Positions 46,905-58,771 of a DNA stretch of 64,000 nucleotides are shown piece after piece. Positions within the stretch are counted from its first letter, which is position 1, and every line of letters starts with the position of its first letter. Made by a program: the position numbers and the translations under genes. The notes beneath the pieces were generated by a model. It saw only the letters and a list, made by a program, of their open reading frames with translations. It was not told the DNA's origin and searched no databases. The stretch is from Hydnum rufescens UP504. Taxonomy: Eukaryota > Basidiomycota > Agaricomycetes > Cantharellales > Hydnaceae. The stretch is from positions 62,001 through 126,000 of the forward strand of contig MU128990.1 in the NCBI GenBank assembly GCA_014904985.1. Reading direction: 5' to 3'.

Positions 46905-48428
46905 ATGGGCGGATCTAAGAGTGTTGACTCTCTCGTTGTCAAGTAAGAGCCAGATGTATCATGGCTTGGAGTGTGGCTAATCCTGGACTGCAGGATCCTG
47001 GTGGACGACTCAGTCGAATGGTAGGCATCCCATTCAGGGCTTTCCCATAACACCTTGATACAGATATGTGAACAGGATAACGGCCCCTCCCCCTGGGTTC
47101 TCCTCTGAGGTAACGCACTATATGAGGAACTCGCCCCCCATCGACGATGAAATCACAGGTCTACCCTACCTCGATCTGGAAAATTTGTGAGGCCTTTCTA
47201 CTCGCTGCCTGTCGTCATTCTGATCTTCACATGTAATGTATCTAACGAAACGCGGCTATAGTTGTTGTGGTATGTCTTGGAATATCCTGTACAACACACT
47301 ATGAGCCCAGCGGATTCTTGCAATAGGCGCCCACGGCCTTGCGTTCCTGATCACCACCCAAATTGGCGAAGAGACGCACACCATATTGTTTGATGCCGGA
47401 CCAGAATCCAAGTCCATCGAAAGAAACCTGAAGGCCCTTAAAGTGGAAACAACCTCTATTGAGAGGATCGTCCTTTCCGTTAGTTTCCCCCTATTCAGGA
47501 TCCGTTTTCTTTTCTTATGACGTTGCCTCTGTCGGTGAACTGAAGCATTGGCATGCGGACCACTCCGGGGGCATCCTGACTGCCTTGCGGTTGTTAAATC
47601 GGGAATCTTCTGTTCCACTGCCAGTGGATTTGCATCCTGACCGACCCGTCGCTCGAGGGATTGCTGTGCGTAACTCGTTCATTCGTTAGTTTCTTGATCT
47701 TGATCATATTTGCAATCTCATTTAGCCTCCACCAACCTTCAAACCTTGGTCTAGACTTCCACCGGATCCAACTTTTGCTGAAATAGAACAGGCAGGCGGG
47801 GCTGTTGAGCTGCATGCTGAAGGACACAACGTTGCCGATGGTCACGTTTGGGTGAGTGGTGAGATCGAACGTAAGACGTCCTGGGAGGAAGGTATCCTCG
47901 GAGGTATCCAATGGGTTGATGGTAAATGGGAAAGAGAACCTGGCCAGGTAAGGTGCAGAGGTCCTAGAGACGTCGAATTATCTTGACCCTTTCCCGGAAG
48001 CTCATCATGGATGAGCGCTATATTGTGGTGGACGTGAAAGAAAAAGGCCTGGTCATCTTCTCCTCATGCTCCCGTGCGCCATTTCCTTTTGGTCCCGTAT
48101 ATGATCGTCTATTTAGTTCTCCCATCCTCTCCTAGACGCTGGTATCGTGAATGTCCTCGTCTCCGCCCGGGAGAACTTCCCCTCACGCCCAGTACACATG
48201 ATTCTTGGCGGTCTTCACTTATTGGGGCCCGAACTTGCTTACCGCATCGAGCCAACTATTGATGCCATCTCTGAATTCGACCCCGATTATGTTGTTCCGC
48301 TACATTGCACGGGTTTCAATGCCAAAGTGGCGTTGAGAAACAAGTTGGGGTCCAGAATTGTTCCGGGCAGTGCGGGCATGGTCGTGGTAGTTGGTAGTGG
48401 CGCGGCTCCAACGTCGGTGCACCATTAG
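46905..48428 (+). CDS. MBL-fold metallo-hydrolase (DHPS-like)
   Basis: Metallo-beta-lactamase-fold hydrolase of the fungal branch resembling archaeal dihydropterin-aminobenzene-phosphate synthase-like enzymes; the fungal substrate is unknown. It starts at ATG 46905 (MGGSKSVDSLVV) and splices through KILVDDSVEW, ITAPPPGFSSEVTHYM and ITGLPYLDLEN, then an 8-nt micro-exon (47262-47269) that completes FCCGAHGLAFLITT. Metal-binding motif: SHWHADHSGGI (HxHxDH), followed by HAEGHNVADGHVWVSGEI, ERYIVVDVKEKGLVIFSSCS, HAGIVNVL, HMILGGLHL and VPLHCTGF. It ends at TAG 48426-48428. All expected metal ligands are visible. The intron-rich 5' end is well supported because every junction keeps the family sequence. 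Confidence 0.9.
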
Positions 48429-49454
48429 TGATCCGTATGACTGGCCTGACAACGATGTGTATCGTACGTCTCTATAAGAAATGATTCAATTCTCCCCGGT
48501 CTCTAGCATGTAGGGCTGTACTTATTATTGTAAACAATCCGCTGGCTGACTGTCTCAAGGTGAATATGTCTATTGCGTGGGGCCACCGATTTCTTCACCC
48601 CACTGACGAGGTGTATCCAATTACCGCACCCTACCCGCACGTTTGGTGCCCTACAATTCAAAAATCTCTCGGCAAATGACAAGGAAAGGACTAAGACTTG
48701 AGAACACTATGACGAAATGCCGAACCCACCTAGCATTGGAGGGGTTTGAGACACTCTGATTATGGCTTGCCTCGGTCTGACCGCATCGATACCGCTTTAT
48801 GTTATTTTACTATGGAAGGATCGGGAGAATTCGGGAATGAACAAACTAGCTGGTGGCCCGCTCCCCTCTGCCGATTCACTAACCCGAAGTGCTCCGCCTA
48901 CGAAAGCGGAGCCATGGATGAGATCGAGACACTAAATTCTCAATCGACGCGGATGTCGATTCTACTCTTGATAGCGCCTACAGAACCCCGTTGAGGCCTG
49001 GGCATCCGTCATAGCGTACTGGATCAGGATTCGTGCAACGAGGCGAAATAATTTGTTTCAGCAGGATGCGGTATCTTGTTTACCAGTGCACGCACGAGTT
49101 TCGCCCGTAAGCCTAGGCTTGCCATCGGTATTTTGGGTCTGTAAGCGGAGTTCTTCGGGTTCTGTGACGGTGACCAAGTCGTAGCCCTTGTACCTCACGC
49201 TTCCAACAATTTGAGTCTAATTCATACATATTCTTGGTCCAAAGAGACTGGCAGCTAGACTAGGGTAGGGTGTATTATAATTGGGTCCGAAGTACATGCA
49301 CCAAAAGTAAAAAGTAAACAACGGGCGAGGAGTTCAACAAGGGAAGTACGTCATACTTAGATAACTTGCCTATAAAGTTAAATAATCATGCTCGAGAGAA
49401 CAAAATGTGGGTGAAAGGGTGTCTGGTCAGGGCGTAGCCCAGGAAGAAAGGATA
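48429..49454. other. Convergent intergenic region
   Basis: About 1 kb between the 3' ends of the MBL-fold gene and the TPR gene. No coding signal or repeat noticed. Confidence 0.45.
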
Positions 49455-51888
49455 TTACAAAATCCGGTCCCCAAGTCGTCCCGGTACAATGCGATCACCC
49501 AACGCACCAGCCTTGTCAGCAACCGCTTTGAGAGCATTGTCTTGGAACTGAAACAGACGCTCCACTTTTGCTTTTCCTCCGCCCGTGGCGAAGGAAGAGT
49601 AAGCCCATATTCGGCTTGCGGCAGTCCATGAGGCACGTAGATCTGTGATAATGGCGGAGGTTTCGCGAAGTGGTGTCTTGGCCATAAAGAGAGCTTCGAG
49701 GGTGTTTACAATACAAACTAGAGGGGAGGGTCGTGAGTCATATGATCATTGAAATGATTCTGTGCTCAGCGAAATGAACACATACTCGAATAATATTCAT
49801 CATCTGGCGGGAAGAAACCCCGCGCATTTTGATATTCATTTGCGCTGAGACGCAGATCCCGATAGGCTTCAGCGCGATCTTGTCCATCCATAATCTTTTT
49901 CTTTCCAAGCTGCAGGAAATAATATGCCCGACACCTATAATAGATGGTCAAACAATCTGCATGCGGGGCAGCTTGGATAGAAGGTAGTGACTCACATGCG
50001 AGCTTTCCCTTCGGGATACTTTTGCGAAGAGAGGATAAACACAGGACTAGCTGGTTTACCGCTCGCCGCAGTAGTCTTAACTGGCCGGTCTCGGCAGTCA
50101 GCCTGGATACGATCTGCAAGTTCTATAATCTCGCGCAGAGAATACGGTTGAGATTTATCGTCCATTGTTTGTTCGTAGGCCTACACGTGCCCGAGTAAGA
50201 TACGATCTAAGCATACGTCAGGAAAGCACAGGCAATGGTGAACTCACGCGAACGAGGGTATTCCCATAGAGAACCCGCACACCGCGCACAAACGTCGTGT
50301 CGAAGATCGCGCCGCGCTCTTTCCTAGAAAACTTGTGCCATTCTTTCCGACCCCAGTCTAAAACTGCAATCGCGCGACGGTAGAGGCCAACGGCTTGCCC
50401 ATATTGACCTAGTCCTTGAGATAGGTGGGCGTTCAGAATCCATATACTATACGACAACGATGCAAAAATTAAGTCAAGAGCAATGGACCCACAGTGGCAA
50501 GGGCCTACCGTACGGTAGCGGACAGAGCCGGTCGGACATTGTCCCAACCCTTTTGCTGTTGCCGAAGAGCGGCCTCCTTGATAACGACAGTTTCCGTCGC
50601 ACTGAGGTCCCAAGCCTCCGAACGCAGAATCTCAAATTGTGCTGAAAATGAAGGAATTGTGTAAGGCTGGTATCATGGGAATTAACGCGAAAAAGACAAA
50701 CCTTGGGAAGCGAGTTGCCTCATGAAGGTCTGGTCTGATTCCATGTAAAAACATCGCTCATCTCGGACGATGCCATTTGTCATATAAGCGATAGCCTACA
50801 CAAATACCACGGTTACGGTTGTTGCATTGCAATCCATTCGATGCCTGACCTGTGCATTCCCTGAAAGCCCACTATCACCGGATGCCAAGGTAACATTTTT
50901 GAGTTCACGGACGAGAGAATAACCCTTCTTGTACTCCTAGTGAATGGCAAGCATAAGTGAGGGGACATTTCCTTGGTTACACGACGATCAAACATTGTGG
51001 GCCTCCAATATAACCCACTAGGAAAGGGGAATCAGCGGGGCCAATAATTAAAATATTGCGGTAGTGAAACTTACAGCGCTTGTGATGCTGATGTCCCAGG
51101 CAGGCTTCAACTTGAATTCGTCGACTACAGCAACAGCCAGTTCCCACGGTTGCTGGCCAGCGATCCCGTCAACTAGAAGCTTAGATCCATCTGCGCGTCT
51201 CTGCATCGCGAACATGAGCCGCTTGGGCCTTGGCACAAGACCACAAACTGCAGTACTTACCAATTTTGCACGCTTCTTCGCCTCAGAGTAATTGAGTTGT
51301 ATCTCTCCCCTGAGCCTATCATCTGGAGGATCTTGGCCCTTGAGGATTGAGATTGCATTGTCGTATGCTTCGAAAGAAGTGATCCATTGCTCCAGCCTGG
51401 AATTTCGTGTTTCTCAAGATTATTGGTTATTACGAGGTATGAGTGGCAAGAATACACACTTGGCGTATGCCTGACCCATCTGACCCCAGGCTCGTGCGTT
51501 GAGTGAGTTGAGATCAATTGCGTGCCTGGCAGCGCTGACCGCCTCTTCGTATCTAAAATAATAATCAGTGGTCGTTTTAGGAGCGCCTTATGAGCCTCTC
51601 CGACCTCTTCAATTCGATGTAACAAGTGGCCCTAGGATGCCCAGGGGGTTAACATCCCTGTGGTGTGCGGAAAGATAACTTTGCGTACATTCCAGTCCAC
51701 AGATTAGCATTCTCCGGGGCATATCGTGTTCCCTGATTGTACTTGTTCGCGGCAAGAGCCCACTCGCGGCGCTCACATAACTTGTCTGCTTCTCGCTGAA
51801 AACGAGTTGAGAGTGATTCATCCTTGGAGTAGTCCTTTGATGGCCTGAGCCTGTGGGACAGGGTGCGCGCTAGGGAAGATGTGGACAT
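49455..51888 (-). CDS. TPR-repeat protein
   Basis: Helical tetratricopeptide-type protein of unknown function. It starts at ATG 51888 (MSTSSLARTLSHRLRPSKDY). TPR-like segments: FQREADKLCERREWALAANK then YNQGTRYAPENANLWTGMYA; ARHAIDLNSLNARAWGQMGQ (51540-51480); SFEAYDNAISILKGQDPPDD; GQYGQAVGLYRRAIAVLDWG (50420-50340). Other conserved-looking parts are QQPWELAVAVVDEFKLKPAW and YYFLQLGKKKIMDGQDRAEA. The C-terminus, KAVADKAGALGDRIVPGRLG, ends at 49455. About ten short introns. TPR arrays bind partner proteins, so a scaffold role is likely; the partner is unknown. Divergent from the BZW gene, 153 bp apart. Confidence 0.72.
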
Positions 51889-52041
51889 GGCCAGGAGATG
51901 CAGTCAACGTCTCCAAACGGTCCCAAGAGAAGGTGTGAGGGGTAGAGGAGTGGAGCAAAGCCGGGCACTGCTTCAAGCTCCATAGGCACGTGGCTGTTAG
52001 CGTATCGTCCTGCAACCTCCCTTTTCTCCTCCCCCTAGTGT

Positions 52042-53778
52042 ATGGTGGGCAATTCTCGCGCTCGTCGTCGACGGTGTCGGTCGCTCACTTCGCTTGCCCC
52101 CAGTCGAATCAAGTACCCAAACCCAGCCTCCAAGGGGTGCGAATCAAAGCTAGAAAGGGTGCCGTCAAGGCTCAGGCAAAACACGAACCACAAGGTTTGT
52201 TCAACCCCTTCCTGTTCCACAGGAAAACGCCCTTAGCAGCCTCCTTGAGTGTTCCCCAGTCTTTCGCGACCAACTCTACAAACATCTTGAAACAGTCGTT
52301 CCAGGCGATTTTGACTCGTTCACAGCTAAACTCGTCAGCGCAGGATCTACCCTCGAATATCTCAAATATGCAGATGCGCTCTTTGAAATTGTCCTCGTCG
52401 GCGGTCTTCTTCAGCCAGGTGGTAACTACGTCGAGGACGGCGCCCCCTTCTCGCCGTTCTCCATTTTCAATGCCACGGAGCCCCCAGAGGTGGATGACAT
52501 CAAGAAATACATAGAAGTTCTCAACAAGCTTATTAGGAGGTAGGTCTTTCCAGGCGTGATATGTACCGTATTGGTCGTTGATCCGTGCCTCCCGTCCAGA
52601 TACAAATACTTGCAGAAACCACTCGAAGAGTCTGCTCTCCCCACTTTGCTTCAATACATCCATCGATGGGAGCCTGCGAAAAAGGAAAAGCTTGCTATCG
52701 CTGTGTCTCTCCTTATCTCACAAGGACTCGCCACCTCAGCTTGCCTCCTGAGTTTGACCAAGGATCATCTCGTCAAAGATGGCAAGGATCCACCCTCTTT
52801 TCTTACTCTCTTTAACGCTTAATGGTTTCTTCCCTTATGGTAGACGTATCATTGATAGCGATTACTACAATTTTCCGAGTCTATCTTGCTGATCAAACTA
52901 TGGAACACTTATCTGCAACCTTAAAGCGCGGCGGCATCAAAGATCTCTTGGCTTTCTTCCCAGTAAACAAACGCTACGCCAAGACACTCGATGCACACTT
53001 CCGCGAAGCGGGCCTTCCCCAAGTTGCTGACTGGTTTGCGAAGCGCCAATACGCCGCAGCGAAGGAAGTCATCGTCCGCGAGCTCAAAGAGCTCATAGAT
53101 GCGGAAGAATCGAGTTCCAATGTCAGCCTCACTTTTCACATAGAGCGACAAATCTGTTTTCATATTTTTTCTGGACAGATAATCGACTTCATTAAGGAGC
53201 AGCAAGCTACCACCGCTCTCCCCGAGGCAGAACTGATCCAATGTATTTGGCAAGGTATTATGAACTCCATTGACTGGAGTGCCCGTCCAGACCAGATAGA
53301 CGCTTTGGCCGTTCGCGAGATAACGGTCCGCGGTCGTGTCACCGAGACTTCTTCTGTTTCACTGACTCTGTGATGAGTAGAAACACGCCCCGATCATCGA
53401 GGCATTCTCTCAAGCATCTAAGACTCAAATAGCACTTATCAATGTCGTACAAGTGTACTGCTACGAAGATACCAGGGTCATCAAGGCCTTTCCACAAATT
53501 CTCAAAGTGAGCTCATCGTCTATCTTCTCGAACGCACCTTTTTTCACGCTGCAATTCTAGGTGCTGTATAACGCAGACTGTGTATCGGATCAAGCTATCA
53601 TTTATTGGCACCAGAAGGGCTCGAAGCCCAATGGACGACAGCATTTCCTGAAGGCGACTGAGCCCCTTGTCAAGGTGCTACCTTCGCCTCTGCATCATTG
53701 TTTCATTAATCCGCAACTAACTCTACTTCCTTGTAGGTCCTGCAAGAGCAGGAAGACGAGAGCGAGGAAGAAGAGTAG
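52042..53778 (+). CDS. eIF5-mimic / BZW W2-domain protein
   Basis: Homologue of BZW/eIF5-mimic proteins, which bind eIF2 and eIF3 through a W2 (MIF4G-like) HEAT domain and compete with eIF5 to tune start-codon choice. The start is ATG 52042, immediately followed by an intron, then SNQVPKPSLQGVRIKARKG. Further: VFRDQLYKHLETVVPGDFDS, TLEYLKYADALFEIVLVGG, SIFNATEPPEVDDIKKYIEV, RRYKYLQKPLEESALPTLLQ, SLIAITTIFRVYLADQTMEH, LKRGGIKDLLAFFPVNKR, IDFIKEQQATTALPEAELIQ and VLYNADCVSDQAIIYWHQKG. The last exon ends in the acidic AA-box QEQEDESEEEE before TAG 53776-53778. One intron appears to use a GC donor (near 52783). The protein seems complete. Confidence 0.9.
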
Positions 53779-55459
53779 ACCTTTGCGTAGTTCAAACTTT
53801 CCATGTCTCGACGTGTATCCACTTCTCCGTGATTGGAAATGCTTTGCAACCCACTTCATCCTCGGTTTCAGACCTTATGCCCCAACTCGAAACCGTTTCT
53901 TGGCTCTTACGTAAGTAAAGGAGGTATGAAAGCGGCATTACTACCAGGGATCCTTACAGATACGTTGATCTTAGAGCCATTTTTTTCTGGATACGGCTGG
54001 ATTTTGGATCCGCCATCTCTGGGTGAACTTCTGGGTTTATACCTCACCAACACAACATAGCGAGGAGTCGTCATCGACTTGTTATTCTCTCGCTCCACCA
54101 GTGCTCCGATTGGTGGTAACTTCCAAGACGAAGACAAAGGATCCAAAATCCCAGATCAAAATGAGTTCCCCTGTGAAGAAATTCGCAACCACAAAGAATT
54201 AATTTTTGGCTTGTCATTGCGAGAAAGCATTTCAAGAAATCGGATCGGGTAAGTAGTCACTGACGAATCGTCGCATGCCTATCAATCAGAAAGCAGCTGG
54301 AGGCACTCCTGAAATATAGGTTGGATAAGTTGAGTGTGATAATCCCCTGACTCTTCCATATGTTAATATCTTCATCGTGAGCGACATTCAATTCAGCAGG
54401 CTTTCTCGCTTCCACTTTGGTCGTCCCTTTTTCGCAGAGTACATCCACAATCCGATGACAATATCTAGCATGTCACTCATCGCCTTTCCGCCCGTCGGCC
54501 CACGCGGCGGGCGGGTCGGGCTTTATTGTGGCTATGCCCAGTTGAGATGAGCAGCTCATTGACACTTGGGGCACTCCGGTGTCCTCAGCGTCATACATAG
54601 CATAATCTTCGGTCTCATCTTCGGCGTCGTTTACGGCGCGGTGCCCTCTTCAGTGTCATTTTTGGCGCCAGGTTCGGCATTGTTCTAGCATCTCTCGCCT
54701 GCCGTCGGGTGTACGTGAAGAAGCTCTCACCTACAAAGCTTTGCAAAACGATGTCAACAATTAATCCCCGCACTAAACCCGTTGCAGAACGACCTAGAAC
54801 TTCAGCCTTTGTTTCTCCGCAGTTGAGTCCCTGTTTACCGGGGTGGGATTCCGGATCTCACAGTCAATTTGGGGCTGGTTCACAGCCACCGAGCTCCAGT
54901 AAGGCGAAAATATGTTAAGCAAAGGGAGGTGAAAAAAGGGAAGGTATAGATAATGACGTTCTGGATCCAGATGTGCCTATGGGGCTGTAAAAAGATTCAG
55001 ATTTGAGTAGTACTTAGGGGTGAACGGCGCCTAGCACTATCATACCACCGCCTCACTACTCCTGTACTCCTGCCAATACACGGTCTTTAGGGCCGAAGCT
55101 GATCCAGGACGACCACAAATGTACTATTTGTAGAAGATTCTATGGCGGTGAGTGGCGGGGCATAAGATAAGCTACATGTTTTGACCGGCCATAGCCATAC
55201 ACCATTGGAAAAGGAGCAGGAGAAAAGGACATAAGAATGGCGTGAAGCAAGACAACCGAAAGACATTCCAAAATAGAAACAAGCGGTGTGAGAGAGCAAC
55301 ACAGATATCGACGAAAGAAAAGGTAGGAAAGTAACATAAAACAGCATACAAGCACAAAAACAACACGTCACCACGCTTGGTATCCCGGCATATCGCCTGG
55401 CCATAGGCTTGACATCCCCATGGGAAGGAATATACCGTCGGAGCCATTAACTGGGAGAC
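53779..55459. other. Convergent intergenic region
   Basis: About 1.7 kb between the 3' ends of the BZW gene and the Zn2Cys6 gene. It contains a GC-rich inverted repeat CCGCCCG / CGGCGGGCGG near 54488-54515. No coding signal recognised; frames near 55087-55447 are hydrophobic by composition only. Confidence 0.45.
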
Positions 55460-58400
55460 TCAGATCTGTAAGACTCTAAGAATGGATACAAGATCATAAA
55501 TATCTACAAACACATCATTCGGAAGTCCACGCTTACCGTCTCCTGTAACCACCTGGGAATACTCGTTGGACTAAACATCATGTCCGAAGGCCACGAAAAG
55601 TCCAAGTCTTGCAACCTGATGGGGGGCAAAGGTGGGCCAGCGACCGGGAGTTCGCTGCCTGTGGTCCCAAACGGAGGAGCATCCAGTATGTTGTGGCCAT
55701 TCGTACTCACATCCCCACTAACAGGTTCTTCACGGGGATTAGGCGTTTGCTGGCCAGTCGCGAGCCCCACTTTTCGACGCAAGTTCACGATCATAAGGCG
55801 TAAAGTGAGTGCATATCTTCAGTAACAACCTCTCAGCAATCCAAAATCGACATGAAAACATTCAAGAGTACATACCGCTCTGCGGCGACGTCAGAAAATA
55901 GCTGGGCAAGTTGTTCGACTTGGACGATGATCCCGGAAAGATCTACTTCTCGCGGGAAAAGGTTGGCGACCTTCAGAAGGAACAAGCCCGAGAATGCTGC
56001 CGTTACCAGGCTATCGTGAACAGCATATCTCAGCGCCGCGCTGTTTGTACGGCATCAGTAACCCAAAATTCCGACACTATGAAATCTTACCGATAAGCAG
56101 GAGAGCCTAGGAAGGTATTGAGGCAGTCGGAGGCAGCTTCCTTGGCTTGGAACGCCAACTCGCGTTGCTCAAATGCCATTTTGTCCCATGACACTCCCCG
56201 GAGGACGACACAAATGAGCCAGAGCTTAGCATAATGTAAGTCACCCGCCAAAATCTTGCGGAGCAATGCCTCTGAATCCATTGTAGTATCTGCAAAGAAA
56301 ACTCATCACCTTAGAAGACGTGGCATGCCAAAGGACAACCCACTGTGTAGTTCATCGCATTCTGACCACCATTTATCCAAGGCAAGATTCGCACGGCGAA
56401 CAAAAGCGAGTGTGCTATTATTCACTTGGCCATTCAGGGGCGACAGAAGCGTTTCATGGATCTGGCCTGTGATATGATTTGATAAGATTGCGGGGCGCGA
56501 TTAAAACCCAACTGGCATACTTTTCTGTGCGATCAGTTCTACTTGAGATATAAGACGAACGTCTGTTGGGCTCGCCATAGGATGAGTCAGCAGAATACGA
56601 CAGTGCTTGATACTATTCTCGTCTCGGAGGACTACAGGCCGGCCGGTACCAAGACTCATCCTTTTCTCCTCGTCAGGAAGAACGTATAGCCAAAAAGGAA
56701 AAAATAACACACTGGTGATCAAACCAATACAGGCAAAGCCATATTCGGGCCGAAACGACTGCGCAGAAGCCCCGGGTCAGCTCGGAGTTGAGCACAAACA
56801 CCTATAAGGCATACCGAGGTCTCTTTCTTCATCATCACTTCGTTTCCTACCACTAGATGTGTCGGAACCGCTAGTTAGTGCACTAGTATTACTGTCCGCG
56901 AGCTTCTCCAACGCCCGGTGAAGTCCAAGATCGAGCGCCATTCTCATCGCATGCCCACCTGGGAGCCATCCGGAGGTGCTCCAGGCGGCTAGTAACAGCA
57001 TGGCTACATGTCGAAGGGAGTGTGAAAGTTAGTGCGTGTACCAGACGGCTATGAAATTTTAATCACCTTGCACTGCTTCCTTTCGCACAACGGGCCCAAA
57101 CAAGGTGCTACGCGCAATGCCTTGGGCCTCCTCCAGACATCGATGGAATGTCTCACCAGGTGGCCCACTGCCTGCCCGAATTTTCGAGGCCACAGCCAGG
57201 ATGGAATCGAAACAAAACGGAGTCCGAGACTTGAGTGAGTCAAAGGTATCGTAAGAGGGATCGAATAGTGGAATGAAAAGATGGCACCCAGAGAAGAATC
57301 TAAGATAGCCAGGCACAGTCAGTAACTGCATGGAAATTCGAATCAGATCACTATACGTGTGGTATAAATCCCGAGCCTCGGCCTCCGAAACGAGGCCCTA
57401 CGAAACGAATGAGGATCCACAAGAAAAATGGCAGAGCAGTATTATGAAGGCCACTACATACTTTGTCAATTACATTTGGGAAAGCATTACGGGGAATAGG
57501 TTCCACTCGCTTGCGATTCAACAATTTTGGTCTCCTGAAGCAAATATAACCGACATTAGACATTGATTGACTCTGGTAGACCTGCATAGATAGACCTGGC
57601 AGACGAAGAGTTGAGTGAAGCTGCTGCAGCTTCGGCAGCCGCGTTCGCCAAGCCTGTTTCATCATAGCTCAGGGACGTATGAGGAGACATCAGCTGCATA
57701 CCGACCTTGGAGGGCTTCGATCGGCGCATTCAGAGACGCTCTGGGCAACGTGTCCTCCGACTCGTCGTCCGAAGAAGGCGTAGTGCTAGGCACAATACCG
57801 TATGTGGCAAATTTATGGGGCTGATCCAGACCATAAATAAGGGACGCATTCATGGAGACATGACTTGTGAAAAGGCTCACTGGAGGGGCAAACCCCGGAA
57901 GGGGGGGAAGTTCTGTCGGGAAGCAGAGAGGCTGGTGCCACCTGGACCACCCCTACCATCGAAGAAAGCTTGGGAGTCAAGAGCAGCGGTGGTGCGAGTC
58001 GAGGAAGGGGGCATAAGAGACGTCCCCGAGACAAAGGAATGCATATCCCTCGGGGATTCTGTATGTGAAGCAGGACTGAAGGGACGTGGTATAGAGGGAT
58101 GCTGAGGACCATTATGGGGGAATTGAGGTAGTGTACTGCCTTGGATTACGTTCAAAATACGGTCCAGAGTCGATTGCATCCCGATTATTTGACTCTGCAT
58201 GGCCACGAACTGATTCTCCAAATGAGACACTCGCCTGGACAGATCAGGCATATACCAACGCCAATGACAGATAGATCACTTACTCTACCGCTACACCGGA
58301 GACCGCACTTCCCTGGGGCTTCTTCTCGGGCTTCTCAAAGACACAGGGAATACCAGAGAGTTGGCAGCGACGACAAGGGGCCTGAACAGTTTATGAGTCC

Positions 58401-58771
58401 CTAGACCAGGTATTCGCAACCATTAGAACTTACTCCACCCTCAAACTCGCAACGATTCTTGCCCCGTCGACCTAGTGAATATTACAGTGAATGGGGGCGT
58501 GCACATATGTGCTCTCCAGACATACAATTTGTACAGGCCCGAGAACCTCCTGACCAATTTCAAAAATCAGTAAGTGGAAAAGATGGTGGTGGACTGTCTT
58601 GGCAGTACTTTTTGGGAGATGCCCATTGTTAGAGTGCGTGGTAGTCTCGTGAACATAAGGGGGATCCTGGTGGGATCCAGAAGCATAAGGACTGCCTTGG
58701 GCATTGGGGAAGGACCGTTTGCGTTTGGCTGGTGGCCCATCACTATTGGAGGAGATAGGAGATCTAGACAT
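55460..58771 (-). CDS. Zn(II)2Cys6 fungal transcription factor
   Basis: Fungal-specific DNA-binding regulator. It starts at ATG 58771 (MSRSPISSNSDGPPAKRKRS, with a basic NLS-like KRKR). Splicing assembles the binuclear zinc cluster: KRGSRACTNCRRGKNRCEFE (CX2CX6C) and, after another intron, PCRRCQLSGIPCVFEKPEKK (CX2CX6C). A dimerisation coiled coil follows: RVSHLENQFVAMQSQIIGMQ. The fungal_trans middle homology region is visible, for example LLAAWSTSGWLPGGHAMRMA then LDLGLHRALEKL (56990-56870). The C-terminal part, RLQDLDFSWPSDMMFSPTSI then PRWLQET, ends at TGA 55460-55462 in a tiny last exon. Target genes are unknown. It is divergent from the MedA gene across a 1.45-kb spacer. Confidence 0.88.

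Noticed and set aside
55087..55447. Hydrophobic minus-strand frames downstream of the Zn2Cys6 gene
   Set aside because: They overlap in several frames, have no motif and lie in a 3' flank; the hydrophobicity reflects pyrimidine-rich DNA.
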